A stretch of 16,298 bases of DNA from an uncultured Clostridia bacterium (GTDB taxonomy: Bacteria; Bacillota; Clostridia; Christensenellales; Aristaeellaceae), in NCBI GenBank assembly GCA_946496415.1, contig CAMMGP010000007.1, positions 1-16,298 of the forward strand. The letters are read 5' to 3'. A model generated the notes under the pieces. That model saw only the letters and a program-made list of their open reading frames with translations. It had not been told where the DNA came from and did not search any database. Position 1 is the stretch's first letter. Each line of letters starts with the position of its first letter. This document shows positions 1 through 7,185 of the stretch, in pieces. A program made the position numbers and the translations under genes.

Positions 1-28
1 AAATACCATCAGAAATGGAGGCCTTGCT

Positions 29-1480
29 ATGGCGATCATCCGGGAAGGGCTTACTTTTGACGACGTTTTGTTGATCCCCCGCAAGAGCAATGTGCTGCCC
101 AAGGAGGTAGACACCTCCGTGACGCTCACCAAGGGCATCTCCCTGAACATCCCCCTGATGAGCGCCGCCATGGATACTGTCACCGACGCGCGCCTGGCCA
201 TCGCCATCGCCCGCGAGGGCGGTCTGGGCGTCATCCACAAGAACATGTCCATCGAGGCGCAGGCCGCGCAGGTGGACAAGGTCAAGCGTTCGGAAAACGG
301 CGTCATCACCGATCCTTTCTTTCTCTCCCCGGATCATCTCGTCTCCGACGCGCAGGAATTGATGGCGCGCTACCGCATCTCCGGCGTGCCCATCACCGAA
401 AACGGCAAGCTGGTCGGCATACTCACCAACCGCGATTTGCGCTTTGAGACCGACTATTCCCGCAAGATCTCCGAGGTCATGACCTCGAAAAACCTCGTCA
501 CCGCCCCGGTGGGCACCACGCTGGAACAGGCGCGCGAGATTTTGGCCAAGCACCGCATCGAAAAACTGCCGCTGGTGGATGAAAACTACATGCTGCGCGG
601 CCTCATAACCATCAAGGACATCCAGAAGTCCCAGCAGTACCCCAACTCCGCCAAGGACAGCCAGGGCCGCCTGCTCTGCGCCGCCGCCGTTGGCGTCACC
701 CGCGATATGATGGATCGCGTCGCCGCGCTGGTCAACGCCAAAGTGGACGCCGTCGGCCTTGACACCGCCCACGGCCACTCCGCCGGCGTGCTCACCGCCG
801 TGGAGACCATCAAAAAGGCCTATCCCGACCTGCCGCTCATCGCCGGCAACGTCGCCACCGCCCACGCCACCCACGATCTGATCATGGCCGGCGCGGACGT
901 GGTCAAGGTCGGCATCGGCCCCGGCTCCATCTGCACCACCCGCGTGGTCGCCGGCATCGGCGTGCCGCAGATCACCGCCATCATGGACTGCGCCGAGGAG
1001 GCCGACCGTTACGGCAAGACCATCATCGCCGACGGCGGCGTCAAGTACTCCGGCGACATCCCCAAGGCCATCGCCGCCGGCGCCAGCGCCGTGATGCTCG
1101 GCAGCCTCTTCGCCGGCACGGAGGAGAGCCCGGGCGCCAAGGAGATCTACCAGGGCCGCTCCTTCAAGGTCTATCGCGGCATGGGCTCCCTCGCCGCCAT
1201 GGCCGAGGGCAGCAAGGATCGCTACTTCCAGGAGGACGCCAAGAAGCTCGTGCCCGAGGGCGTCGAGGGCCGCGTGCCCTACAAGGGGCCGCTGGCGGAC
1301 ACCATCTTCCAGCTCATGGGCGGCCTGCGCTCCTCGATGGGTTACTGCGGCACGCCCGATATACAGTCCCTGCGCGAGAACGGCGAATTCATCCGCATCA
1401 CCAACGCCGGCCTCGTCGAGAGCCACCCGCACGACATCAATATCACCAAGGAAGCCCCGAACTACTCCCGCGTGGGTTGA
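29..1480 (+). CDS. guaB: Inosine-5'-monophosphate dehydrogenase
   Basis: This enzyme makes XMP from IMP with NAD+, the committed step of guanine nucleotide synthesis in the cytoplasm. The 483-residue length is normal for bacterial GuaB. The N-terminus (GLTFDDVLLIP) and the segment MSAAMDTVTD are family hallmarks. Two CBS domains occupy roughly residues 95-205, inserted in the TIM barrel. The catalytic loop GIGPGSICTTR carries the active-site Cys at residue 302, and the flap YRGMGSLAAM is intact. The start is supported by GGAGG at 17-21, seven bases before the ATG. The gene ends just before an intrinsic terminator and appears to be transcribed from a promoter left of the window. Nothing is unusual in it. 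Identification is very secure. Confidence 0.98.
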   Translation: MAIIREGLTFDDVLLIPRKSNVLPKEVDTSVTLTKGISLNIPLMSAAMDTVTDARLAIAIAREGGLGVIHKNMSIEAQAAQVDKVKRSENGVITDPFFLSPDHLVSDAQELMARYRISGVPITENGKLVGILTNRDLRFETDYSRKISEVMTSKNLVTAPVGTTLEQAREILAKHRIEKLPLVDENYMLRGLITIKDIQKSQQYPNSAKDSQGRLLCAAAVGVTRDMMDRVAALVNAKVDAVGLDTAHGHSAGVLTAVETIKKAYPDLPLIAGNVATAHATHDLIMAGADVVKVGIGPGSICTTRVVAGIGVPQITAIMDCAEEADRYGKTIIADGGVKYSGDIPKAIAAGASAVMLGSLFAGTEESPGAKEIYQGRSFKVYRGMGSLAAMAEGSKDRYFQEDAKKLVPEGVEGRVPYKGPLADTIFQLMGGLRSSMGYCGTPDIQSLRENGEFIRITNAGLVESHPHDINITKEAPNYSRVG

Positions 1481-1490
1481 TACCTTTCCC

Positions 1491-1525
1491 AAACGCCGCG
1501 TAGCCCTGCGCCACGCGGCGTTTTT
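1491..1525 (+). terminator. Intrinsic terminator after guaB
   Basis: An 11-bp perfect stem (AAACGCCGCGT at 1491-1501 with ACGCGGCGTTT at 1513-1523) closes an 11-base loop and runs into a short T tract. It begins 10 bases after the guaB stop codon, as expected for a Rho-independent terminator. Confidence 0.9.
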
Positions 1526-1528
1526 GGC

Positions 1529-1559
1529 TTGACGCGGCGGGGGGGGGTAATGGTATACT
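1529..1559 (+). promoter_or_regulatory. Promoter of the membrane-protein gene, with a G9 spacer tract
   Basis: TTGACG at 1529-1534 and TATACT at 1554-1559 resemble sigma-A -35 and -10 boxes. A TGG just upstream of TATACT forms an extended -10. The spacer is 19 bases, longer than the optimal 17, and includes an uninterrupted run of nine G at 1539-1547. The promoter starts directly after the guaB terminator, so the next gene is its own transcription unit. Confidence 0.7.
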
Positions 1560-1594
1560 GTTCTTGCAGAACCAAAGAGAAAGGGTGAAGGGGA

Positions 1595-2587
1595 ATGTAT
1601 TCGCCGGGACTGAAAAAACTGGGCGCGGAGTTTGGCCTCACCGCCGGCAAGGGCCGCGTCTACGGGCTTCTCGAGGGCTTTCCCGTCTCCATGTGGGACG
1701 GCGCGGGCACCAAGAACATGCTGATCTACCTTGGCGAGCCAAGGGACGCCGCGGAAGACGCGCAGACCGATCTGCAGGCGCTGCTGCCCCGCGAACTGGA
1801 GGCCTACCGCATCATGCAGTACGAACTCGTGGACGATCTGCCGCTGCTGCTGGTCGTCTTTCACGACAACCCGGGCACGCTCAAGCGCATACGCCAGTTT
1901 TTGCAGGAGGCCGTGCCGGCGCTGCGCGAGGCGGGCCTTTCGCAGGTATACTATTGCGCGCAGTGCGGAAAAGCCTTTGAAGGCGCGCCGGAGATCGACC
2001 TTGTCGACGGCACGCCCGTGCCCGTCCATGCTTACTGCCAGGAGGATTTTGCGCGGGAGATCGAAGAGGACGAGCGCGAGGAGCGCGAACAGCTGTGCCA
2101 GGAGAGCGCCGAAGCCCTGCTCGACGGCTCCATTCTCAAGGGTGTCCTTGGCGCCTTCCTCGGCGCGCTCATCGGCTCCATCCCCTGGGTGCTCATCTAC
2201 ATGTTCGGCTACCTCGCCTCCATCGGCGGCATACTCATCGGCATGGGCGCGGTGTTCGGTTACAAAAAGCTCTCCGGGCGCGTAGGCACGGCTTGCGTGG
2301 TCAGCGCCGTGGTCTTCGCCGCCCTGATGGTGCCTTTGGCCTGCTATGCCGGCGAGGCCGCGATCCTGCTCAAGGAGTTTATCGCCGGCAATCTGGAGCC
2401 CTTGCGCATGAGCGATTTCGGCTGGCTCTTCCGCTCCATCACTGCCCTTGCCGAGTGGCGGGAAAGCTTTCGGCAGAACGTGCTCATGGGCTATCTCTAC
2501 GCCGCGCTTGGCCTGATCGCCTTTCTCATCAGCAAGCGCCACGGCCTGCGCAATCGCCCGGCGCAACAATCGCCCAAGGATGTTTGA
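1595..2587 (+). CDS. Uncharacterised membrane protein with Cys/His zinc-type motif
   Basis: I do not recognise the family of this 330-residue protein. Residues 1-118 form a soluble domain without a clear motif. A likely zinc-binding element follows: C121-x2-C124 and, about 20 residues on, H145-x2-C148. Next come a very acidic, Glu/Arg-rich helical stretch (about 150-175) and about four hydrophobic segments near 180-203, 205-226, 231-252 and 296-314. The C-terminus is basic and polar. There is no signal peptide, so the N-terminal domain is probably cytoplasmic. The ATG at 1595 follows a purine-rich AAAGGGTGAAGGGG stretch. The gene has its own promoter and terminator and no evident link to its neighbours. 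The gene call is firm; the function is unknown. Confidence 0.85.
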   Translation: MYSPGLKKLGAEFGLTAGKGRVYGLLEGFPVSMWDGAGTKNMLIYLGEPRDAAEDAQTDLQALLPRELEAYRIMQYELVDDLPLLLVVFHDNPGTLKRIRQFLQEAVPALREAGLSQVYYCAQCGKAFEGAPEIDLVDGTPVPVHAYCQEDFAREIEEDEREEREQLCQESAEALLDGSILKGVLGAFLGALIGSIPWVLIYMFGYLASIGGILIGMGAVFGYKKLSGRVGTACVVSAVVFAALMVPLACYAGEAAILLKEFIAGNLEPLRMSDFGWLFRSITALAEWRESFRQNVLMGYLYAALGLIAFLISKRHGLRNRPAQQSPKDV

Positions 2588-2640
2588 CATATCCGCGCCG
2601 CATCGCCCCGGCATGCCGGCGCGTTTCCATCTTTTTCTCT

Positions 2641-2691
2641 GCGGTTCCCGCGGACAGCGCTGTCCTCGCGGGAGCCGCGCCGTTTGTTTTT
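2641..2691 (+). terminator. Strong intrinsic terminator after the membrane-protein gene
   Basis: GCGGTTCCCGCG at 2641-2652 pairs with CGCGGGAGCCGC at 2667-2678 (one G-U wobble). The inner GACAGCGCTGTC is self-complementary, giving a long stem. The tail GTTTGTTTTT follows closely. It isolates the upstream gene from the sugar cluster. Confidence 0.88.
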
Positions 2692-2748
2692 GCGGGCCAT
2701 TGAACAAAATTTGGGTTTAAAAAGTTAATTATTTATGCAGATTGCCAA

Positions 2749-2765
2749 TTGAGCAATCGTTTGTA
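2749..2765 (-). promoter_or_regulatory. Operator 1, LacI-type palindrome over the lacI promoter
   Basis: Read on the minus strand this is TACAAACGATTGCTCAA, which differs at one base out of 17 from the site at 3855-3871. The core has the CG-centred form CAAnCGnTTG typical of LacI-family operators. It starts on the -35 box and fills much of the spacer, so bound repressor should block RNA polymerase. This implies autoregulation (inferred). Confidence 0.78.
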
Positions 2766-2777
2766 ACGTGATATAAT
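2749..2777 (+). promoter_or_regulatory. Promoter of the LacI-type regulator and possibly the whole cluster
   Basis: TTGAGC at 2749-2754 and TATAAT at 2772-2777 are spaced by exactly 17 bases and lie downstream of an AT-rich stretch (2701-2740) that could act as an UP element. It is the best vegetative promoter in front of the sugar cluster. The -35 box and spacer are covered by the operator-like palindrome. Confidence 0.85.
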
Positions 2778-2832
2778 GTGAAATAATAAAAGCGCATATG
2801 AAATGGCGCGCCAAGGCAAAGGAGGCAGGGAG

Positions 2833-3834
2833 ATGAGCGCGGTCAAGCTCGAGGACATTGCCCGGCAACTGGGCGTCTCCATCTCCACAGTCTCCCGTGC
2901 CCTCAGCGGCAATGGCCGCGTCGGGGAAAAGACGCGACAGCGCGTGCTGGCGGCGGTGCAGGAATCGAAGTACACGGTCAACGCGGTGGCCCGCTCCCTA
3001 CGCCTGCGCGACGCGCGCAATATCGGCATCATCGTGCCGGACATCAGCAACAGCTATTTCGCCGCGGTCATCAAGGGCGCGCAGGAAGTCTGCCGCCAGA
3101 GCGGCTACGCGCTGATGGTCTGCAATTCCGACGAGGATCGATCCTTTGAGGAAGAGGCGCTGCGCACGCTGCTGGAAAAGCAGGCCTCGGGCCTGATCCT
3201 CGCCAGCGTCGGCGGTTGCGCGGAACTGCTCGGGCAATACGCCTATCACGACGCGCCCATCGTCTTCATCGACAACATCCCCCAGGGCGTGAACGCCGCG
3301 GACGTCGTCTCCATCGACAACCTCGCCGCCGCGCGGGAGTTGACGCGGGCGATGCTCGCGCGCGGTTACCGCGAGATCGGTATGATCACCGGCCCGGGCG
3401 ACCAGTCCACGGGTTCTCTGCGCCGGGCGGGGTTCGAGCAGGCTCTGGTCGACGCCGGACTCGCGCTGCGCCCCGAATGGGTGCTGGAGGGCGACTTCCG
3501 CATGGCCTCCGGCCGCGCCTGTATGGAGAGCATACTGCGCCTTGAAGAGCGGCCGCGCGCCATGATTATCGCCAACAACTACATGACCTATGGCGCGATC
3601 AACGCCATCCGCGTCGCCGGTCTGCGCATCCCCGAGGACATCGCGCTGGCTGCCTTCGACGCCTTGGACGAAACGGGCCTGATCACGCCGCTGATCACCT
3701 CGCTGAACCAGCCCGCCCAGCGCATCGGCCGGCGGGCCGCCGAGATTATCCTCTCCCGTCTGGCCGGCGAAGAGCGCCGCGAGGATGAGGAAGTCGTGCT
3801 CAAACCTGTGCTTTTTGAAGGCGGTTCCTGGTAA
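2833..3834 (+). CDS. LacI-family transcriptional regulator
   Basis: A 333-residue sugar-responsive repressor. An N-terminal helix-turn-helix (about residues 5-24, KLEDIARQLGVSISTVSRAL) precedes a hinge helix (NAVARSLR, about 49-57). From about residue 60 comes a periplasmic-binding-protein-like sensor domain starting NIGIIVPDISNSYF. The start at 2833 is preferred over the in-frame ATG at 2803 because AAAGGAGG (2818-2825) sits seven bases ahead of it and the upstream ten residues do not belong to the family. The gene heads the sugar cluster in the same direction, and operator-like palindromes lie on its own promoter and before the next gene. It probably represses both until an imported sugar binds. 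The effector is unknown; a deoxy-sugar is a guess from the mutarotase downstream. Confidence 0.93.
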   Translation: MSAVKLEDIARQLGVSISTVSRALSGNGRVGEKTRQRVLAAVQESKYTVNAVARSLRLRDARNIGIIVPDISNSYFAAVIKGAQEVCRQSGYALMVCNSDEDRSFEEEALRTLLEKQASGLILASVGGCAELLGQYAYHDAPIVFIDNIPQGVNAADVVSIDNLAAARELTRAMLARGYREIGMITGPGDQSTGSLRRAGFEQALVDAGLALRPEWVLEGDFRMASGRACMESILRLEERPRAMIIANNYMTYGAINAIRVAGLRIPEDIALAAFDALDETGLITPLITSLNQPAQRIGRRAAEIILSRLAGEERREDEEVVLKPVLFEGGSW

Positions 3835-3851
3835 GAGCGTTTTTTCGTCGC

Positions 3852-3871
3852 TTGTACAAACGATTGCGCAA
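3852..3871 (+). promoter_or_regulatory. Operator 2, 20-bp CG-centred palindrome
   Basis: The sequence fits TTGnnCAAnCGnTTGnnCAA, an interrupted palindrome centred on CG at 3861-3862. Seventeen of its bases (3855-3871) match operator 1 in inverted orientation with one difference. It lies just after the repressor gene and about 100 bases before the first binding-protein gene. Confidence 0.75.
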
Positions 3872-3891
3872 TGCCGACACCCGTCTGAGAA

Positions 3892-3915
3892 GCGAGGGGA
3901 CTTTCGTCCCTTCGC
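3892..3915 (+). other. Stem-loop between the two operators
   Basis: GCGAGGGGAC at 3892-3901 pairs fully (one G-U) with GTCCCTTCGC at 3906-3915 around a TTTC loop. No T tract follows, so it is not a standard terminator. It could be an RNA stability or processing element in the lacI-to-binding-protein transcript. Its 3' arm runs into operator 3. Confidence 0.6.
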
Positions 3916-3931
3916 GCAAACGATCGTTCAA
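3912..3931 (+). promoter_or_regulatory. Operator 3, weaker copy of the LacI-type site
   Basis: The core CAAACGATCG at 3917-3926 differs by one base from CAAACGATTG, and the outer CAA at 3929-3931 is kept. It also contains the perfect palindrome AACGATCGTT. It lies 41 bases before the start of the first binding-protein gene. I see no convincing -35/-10 pair here, so the gene may depend on read-through from the lacI promoter or on a poor, activated promoter. Confidence 0.6.
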
Positions 3932-3972
3932 TTCCGGCGTCCGCCGGAAAAAATAAAAAGGAGAGATAGAAC

Positions 3973-4959
3973 ATGAAGAAGCTGCTTGTCACCCTGTTGG
4001 CCGTCGTTCTCGCTTCTTCCATGGTGCTCGGAGGCGCCGTGGCGGAGACGAAGATCGGCGTGAGCATCATGGAGCTGACCGCCTACACCTGGTACCTGGG
4101 CGTCATCCAGGGCTGCGAGGAATGGGCGGAGGAGCATCCGGACGCGGAATTCACCTTCCAGTTTGAGGACAGCCGTTCGGACGTGAGCACCATGCTCAAC
4201 AACATCGACAACCTGGTCACTGGCGGCGCGCAGGGCATCATCCTCTTCCCGGCGGACGCCTCCAGCGCCATCCCCACCATGAAGCAGTATGTGGCGCAGG
4301 GCATCCCCTTCGTCATTGGCGACTATGCGCAGGAGCCGGCCAGCGAAGATGACATCGTCTGGGAGACTTTCGTGGGCCACGACATGCGCGCTCTGGGCGA
4401 GGCTGCGGGCGCCGTTGCCGTCGAGTACCTCAAGACCCTGGACAAGGACGATCCGGTGTGCCTGTTCATCAGCCGCCCGACTTCCGGCCAGGTTTCGACC
4501 GACCGCTTCGAGGGCTTCCGCGACACCGTGCTGGCCGCCTTCCCCAACGCCCGCATCATTGAAGAGGGCGACGTCGGCGCCGGTTCCCGCGATTCCGCGC
4601 AGAGCCTGATGGAGAACGTGCTGCAGCGCGAAGCCGTGATCGACGTTGTCTGCGGCCACAACGATGCTGAGGTCGTTGGCGCTTACAACGCCGCCATGTC
4701 CGCCAACCGCACCGAGATCAAGTTCGTCGGCATCGCCGGCGACCGCGACGTGCTCACCTACATCACGGAGGGCAACGAGTACTGGCTGGGCGAGGTCCTG
4801 CAGGATCCGGTGGATCTGGGCTATCAGGCGACCGAGGCCATCTATCAGGTCATGGTCGAGGGCAAGGAGATCCCGCTGGTTTGGGATCTGCCGCTGCCGC
4901 AGGCCATCACCCCGGACAATGTCGCCGAGTACGACTGGCAGAATTGGGAGTGGCTCTAA
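3973..4959 (+). CDS. Sugar ABC transporter substrate-binding protein 1 (RbsB-like)
   Basis: A 328-residue extracytoplasmic ligand-binding protein of the periplasmic-binding-protein type I (ribose/galactose) group. The signal peptide MKKLLVTLLAVVLASSMVLGGAVA probably ends at A24. No Cys sits at the cleavage point, so this is not a classical lipoprotein. The mature chain starts ETKIGVSIM and shows the expected two-lobe pattern, including GAQGIILFPAD and QGIPFVIGDY in the first lobe and VVCGHNDAEVVGAYNA, FVGIAGD and LGEVLQDPVDLGYQATEAI in the second. The ATG follows AAAAAGGAGAG. It is the first structural gene of the cluster, beyond two operator-like sites, and is followed by a very stable hairpin. 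It probably feeds one of the two permease/ATPase sets. The ligand is not deducible. Confidence 0.93.
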   Translation: MKKLLVTLLAVVLASSMVLGGAVAETKIGVSIMELTAYTWYLGVIQGCEEWAEEHPDAEFTFQFEDSRSDVSTMLNNIDNLVTGGAQGIILFPADASSAIPTMKQYVAQGIPFVIGDYAQEPASEDDIVWETFVGHDMRALGEAAGAVAVEYLKTLDKDDPVCLFISRPTSGQVSTDRFEGFRDTVLAAFPNARIIEEGDVGAGSRDSAQSLMENVLQREAVIDVVCGHNDAEVVGAYNAAMSANRTEIKFVGIAGDRDVLTYITEGNEYWLGEVLQDPVDLGYQATEAIYQVMVEGKEIPLVWDLPLPQAITPDNVAEYDWQNWEWL

Positions 4960-4973
4960 GCCTAAACGCTTGC

Positions 4974-4997
4974 GCGGGGGCGCTTCGGCGCTCCCGC
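4974..4997 (+). other. Stable UUCG hairpin after binding-protein gene 1
   Basis: GCGGGGGCGC at 4974-4983 pairs with GCGCTCCCGC at 4988-4997 (one G-U) across a TTCG tetraloop closed by C-G, an exceptionally stable RNA fold. It begins 14 bases after the stop codon and lacks a T tract. It most likely protects the 3' end of the binding-protein message or attenuates transcription into the hydrolase gene. Confidence 0.7.
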
Positions 4998-5035
4998 CCC
5001 CTATAGTGCCGCGGCGTTCCGGATCGCTGGATCGC

Positions 5036-5045
5036 CAGACGATTG
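5036..5045 (+). promoter_or_regulatory. Possible operator 4 before the hydrolase gene
   Basis: CAGACGATTG differs by one base from the operator core CAAACGATTG. It lies 34 bases before the hydrolase start. The outer arms match the longer 20-bp pattern poorly, so this may be chance or a weak auxiliary site. Confidence 0.35.
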
Positions 5046-5079
5046 AAGACCGCGTGGACACGCGCAAGGAGGAATGAGG

Positions 5080-7164
5080 ATGATCAACCTGTTTCCCGAA
5101 CCGAAAAAGCTGTTGGACAAGAACGGCCTCAGCCGCGCGTTCACCGGCCTGTATATCCCCGGCGCGGACGACGAGACGCTGAAGATCGCCCGCCTGCGCT
5201 TCTGGAACTATCCCGAAATCGCCATCGGGACGGAAGAAGCGGAAAACGCTCTTTGCGTGCGCCTGGAAAAATCGCTCGCGGGCGTGGAGAGCGAAAAACC
5301 CGAACTTTTCAAGAGCCAGGGCTATTGCCTGGATATCGGCGCGGACGCGGTGAAGATCCGCTACGAGGGCCGCGCCGGCCTGATCAACGCCATCACCAGC
5401 GTGAAGATGCTCCTGCAGGCGCAGGAGGGCGGCTTTGCCCTGCCGCAGTGCGAAATCGTCGATTATCCGTCGCTGGCGGTGCGCGCGGTCGCGCCCACGT
5501 TCTCCTGGTATGCCGGCTATGGCCGCATCGGCTTCGACTGCCAGCTGTGGGGCTTTGAAGAATGGCAGCAGTTCATGAACATCTGCCTGGACAACAAGAT
5601 CAACCAGTTCAACATGGTCATGTACGGCTACTGGCCGTTTGAATTCGACGAGTATCCGGAAACGGTGTTCCGCAATGTGCCGGTGAAGATCTGGAACGCG
5701 GAGAACCGCCGCTGGCTGACCGTGCGCTACACCCATCCCAACATCGAAGAGCCGTTTTTGCAGAAACTCACGGAGTTGGCGCACTTCCTGGAGTTCAAGG
5801 TGTTCGCCTATGTGGGCCTGAACTCCTACAACGGCGCCTATACCATCAAACACCCCGAGGCGCGCACGAAGCCGCCCAAGACGGGCGGGTTCCTCAACGA
5901 TTTCGACTCGCTCTGTCTGAGCCATCCGGGCACGGTGGATTACATCGTGCGCTCCATGGAGCGCATCGCCGAACTCGGCTTTGACGGCTTCACGCTCGAG
6001 GAGAGCGAGGAAGGCTTCTGGTACTGCGAATGCGAGGGCTGCCGCCACCGCTGGCACAAGGACGGGGCGGTGCCGCCCGGAGAGGCCAAGCACGCGGCCA
6101 ACATCTGGCTGCTCAACCGCATCTACGAGGCGGTGCGCAAAGTCAACCCCAACGCCGTCATCGGCATTCGCGCCTTCCGCCAGCCGCCGCTGGAGAAGGA
6201 TCCGGAATTTTTGCGGCAGACGGTGGAATCCATGCCCAAGGACATCATGCTCTTCTGGGCGCCGGGCCTCTACGTGCCGGAAACGGAGTTCCCGAAGTGG
6301 TGCGAGGCCTTTGGCCGCGACCGCGTATGGGCGCGCGATACGGAGGCAAACTCCATCACGTCCACGATGGGCCGCCTCTACCGCACCTTCAAATCCAATA
6401 TGCTCCGCTATGAGGACGAGACGAACGAGCAGGTGCTCGAAACCGATATCCGCCAGCACATTGGCAGCGTCGAAATGGGCGTACACGGCATCAACGGCTT
6501 TATGTTCGAGTGGTTCGGGCTGTTTATGCATCTGTTTGCCCACGGCAACTACGGCTGGGGCTCGCGCATGGATCCGGATGTGTTCTACCATCGCGTGTGC
6601 GCGCTCAACTTCGGCCCCTGGGGCGAAACGGCGCTGTATGTGATGCAAAATATGCTCACCATCCACGAAAGCCAGATGCCGCTCTATACCACGCCGTTCC
6701 CCTTCCAGAAAAACCGCGTGGAAAAGCGCGATATCCCGGCGATTATGCGGGCAAAGGACAACCATCCCCGCATTATGGCGATGATCGAATCGCTGCAGGC
6801 GGCCTGCGCTTCCGAGCCGCGCATGCGTCAGTGGCGGCCGCACTTCGACCGCCTGCGCAACGCTGAGCGCCGCAACGCGGTCATCTACGATATGATGCTC
6901 GCGGCCCTCGCCTATGAGGACGAGCAGGACCCCGCCCGCCGCGAGGAGTTGCTGGACGAGATCCTCTACCTCAACGAAAAGGACTTCGACATCGCCAAGG
7001 AAATGTTCTTCGATATCAATCCCGTGGGCGAAACGGGCGTAAAGAGTTGCATGTTCCCGTATCACGAGATCAAGCGGCTGATCCACAATATCCGCCATCC
7101 CGAGGCGCCGGATGAGGACATCATCTGCTCCGGCATCGAAGCGCTGGGCTGGCTGTGGCTGTAA
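5080..7164 (+). CDS. TIM-barrel glycoside hydrolase-like protein (GH20-type N-domain)
   Basis: A 694-residue protein without a signal peptide, so a cytoplasmic enzyme. Residues 1 to about 125 resemble the alpha/beta domain that precedes the barrel in GH20/GH67/GH84-like enzymes, notably GYCLDIGADAVKIRYEGRAGLINAITSVKMLLQ. A barrel-like region with many Trp, Tyr and acidic residues follows (about 126-480), then a helical C-terminal part. Candidate catalytic acids are E307/E308 in TLEESEEG and E477 in FMFEWFG. Right after the first pair lies C316-x-C318-x2-C321, followed by His and Trp. The canonical GH20 Asp-Glu motif is not evident. The start at 5080 is chosen because AAGGAGG (5066-5072) gives seven-base spacing; the ATG at 5074 is too close. 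Context suggests cleavage of an imported glycoside. The exact family is uncertain. Confidence 0.85.
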   Translation: MINLFPEPKKLLDKNGLSRAFTGLYIPGADDETLKIARLRFWNYPEIAIGTEEAENALCVRLEKSLAGVESEKPELFKSQGYCLDIGADAVKIRYEGRAGLINAITSVKMLLQAQEGGFALPQCEIVDYPSLAVRAVAPTFSWYAGYGRIGFDCQLWGFEEWQQFMNICLDNKINQFNMVMYGYWPFEFDEYPETVFRNVPVKIWNAENRRWLTVRYTHPNIEEPFLQKLTELAHFLEFKVFAYVGLNSYNGAYTIKHPEARTKPPKTGGFLNDFDSLCLSHPGTVDYIVRSMERIAELGFDGFTLEESEEGFWYCECEGCRHRWHKDGAVPPGEAKHAANIWLLNRIYEAVRKVNPNAVIGIRAFRQPPLEKDPEFLRQTVESMPKDIMLFWAPGLYVPETEFPKWCEAFGRDRVWARDTEANSITSTMGRLYRTFKSNMLRYEDETNEQVLETDIRQHIGSVEMGVHGINGFMFEWFGLFMHLFAHGNYGWGSRMDPDVFYHRVCALNFGPWGETALYVMQNMLTIHESQMPLYTTPFPFQKNRVEKRDIPAIMRAKDNHPRIMAMIESLQAACASEPRMRQWRPHFDRLRNAERRNAVIYDMMLAALAYEDEQDPARREELLDEILYLNEKDFDIAKEMFFDINPVGETGVKSCMFPYHEIKRLIHNIRHPEAPDEDIICSGIEALGWLWL

Positions 7165-7185
7165 GCCACGGAAGGAGGCAGGACA

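Larger units (their letters stand above)
3851..3951 (+). repeat. Imperfect tandem duplication, 60-bp period, carrying operators 2 and 3
   Basis: Bases 3851-3891 and 3911-3951 align without gaps at 27 of 41 positions, with the CG centres of the two operators exactly 60 bases apart. The unit CAAACGAT followed by a conserved CAAT and a CCG/CCGnC stretch is common to both copies. It looks like a decayed duplication of an operator-containing segment. Confidence 0.55.

Noticed and set aside
2803..2832. An earlier start for the LacI regulator at 2803
   Set aside because: It would add ten residues before the conserved HTH start, and the strong AAAGGAGG lies inside this extension, correctly placed for 2833.
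3785..3976. A 63-codon plus-strand frame spanning the lacI-binding protein gap, with a repeated peptide pattern
   Set aside because: The apparent peptide repeat reflects the 60-bp DNA duplication, which is a multiple of three. It overlaps the end of lacI, contains operators and a hairpin, and has no convincing ribosome site.
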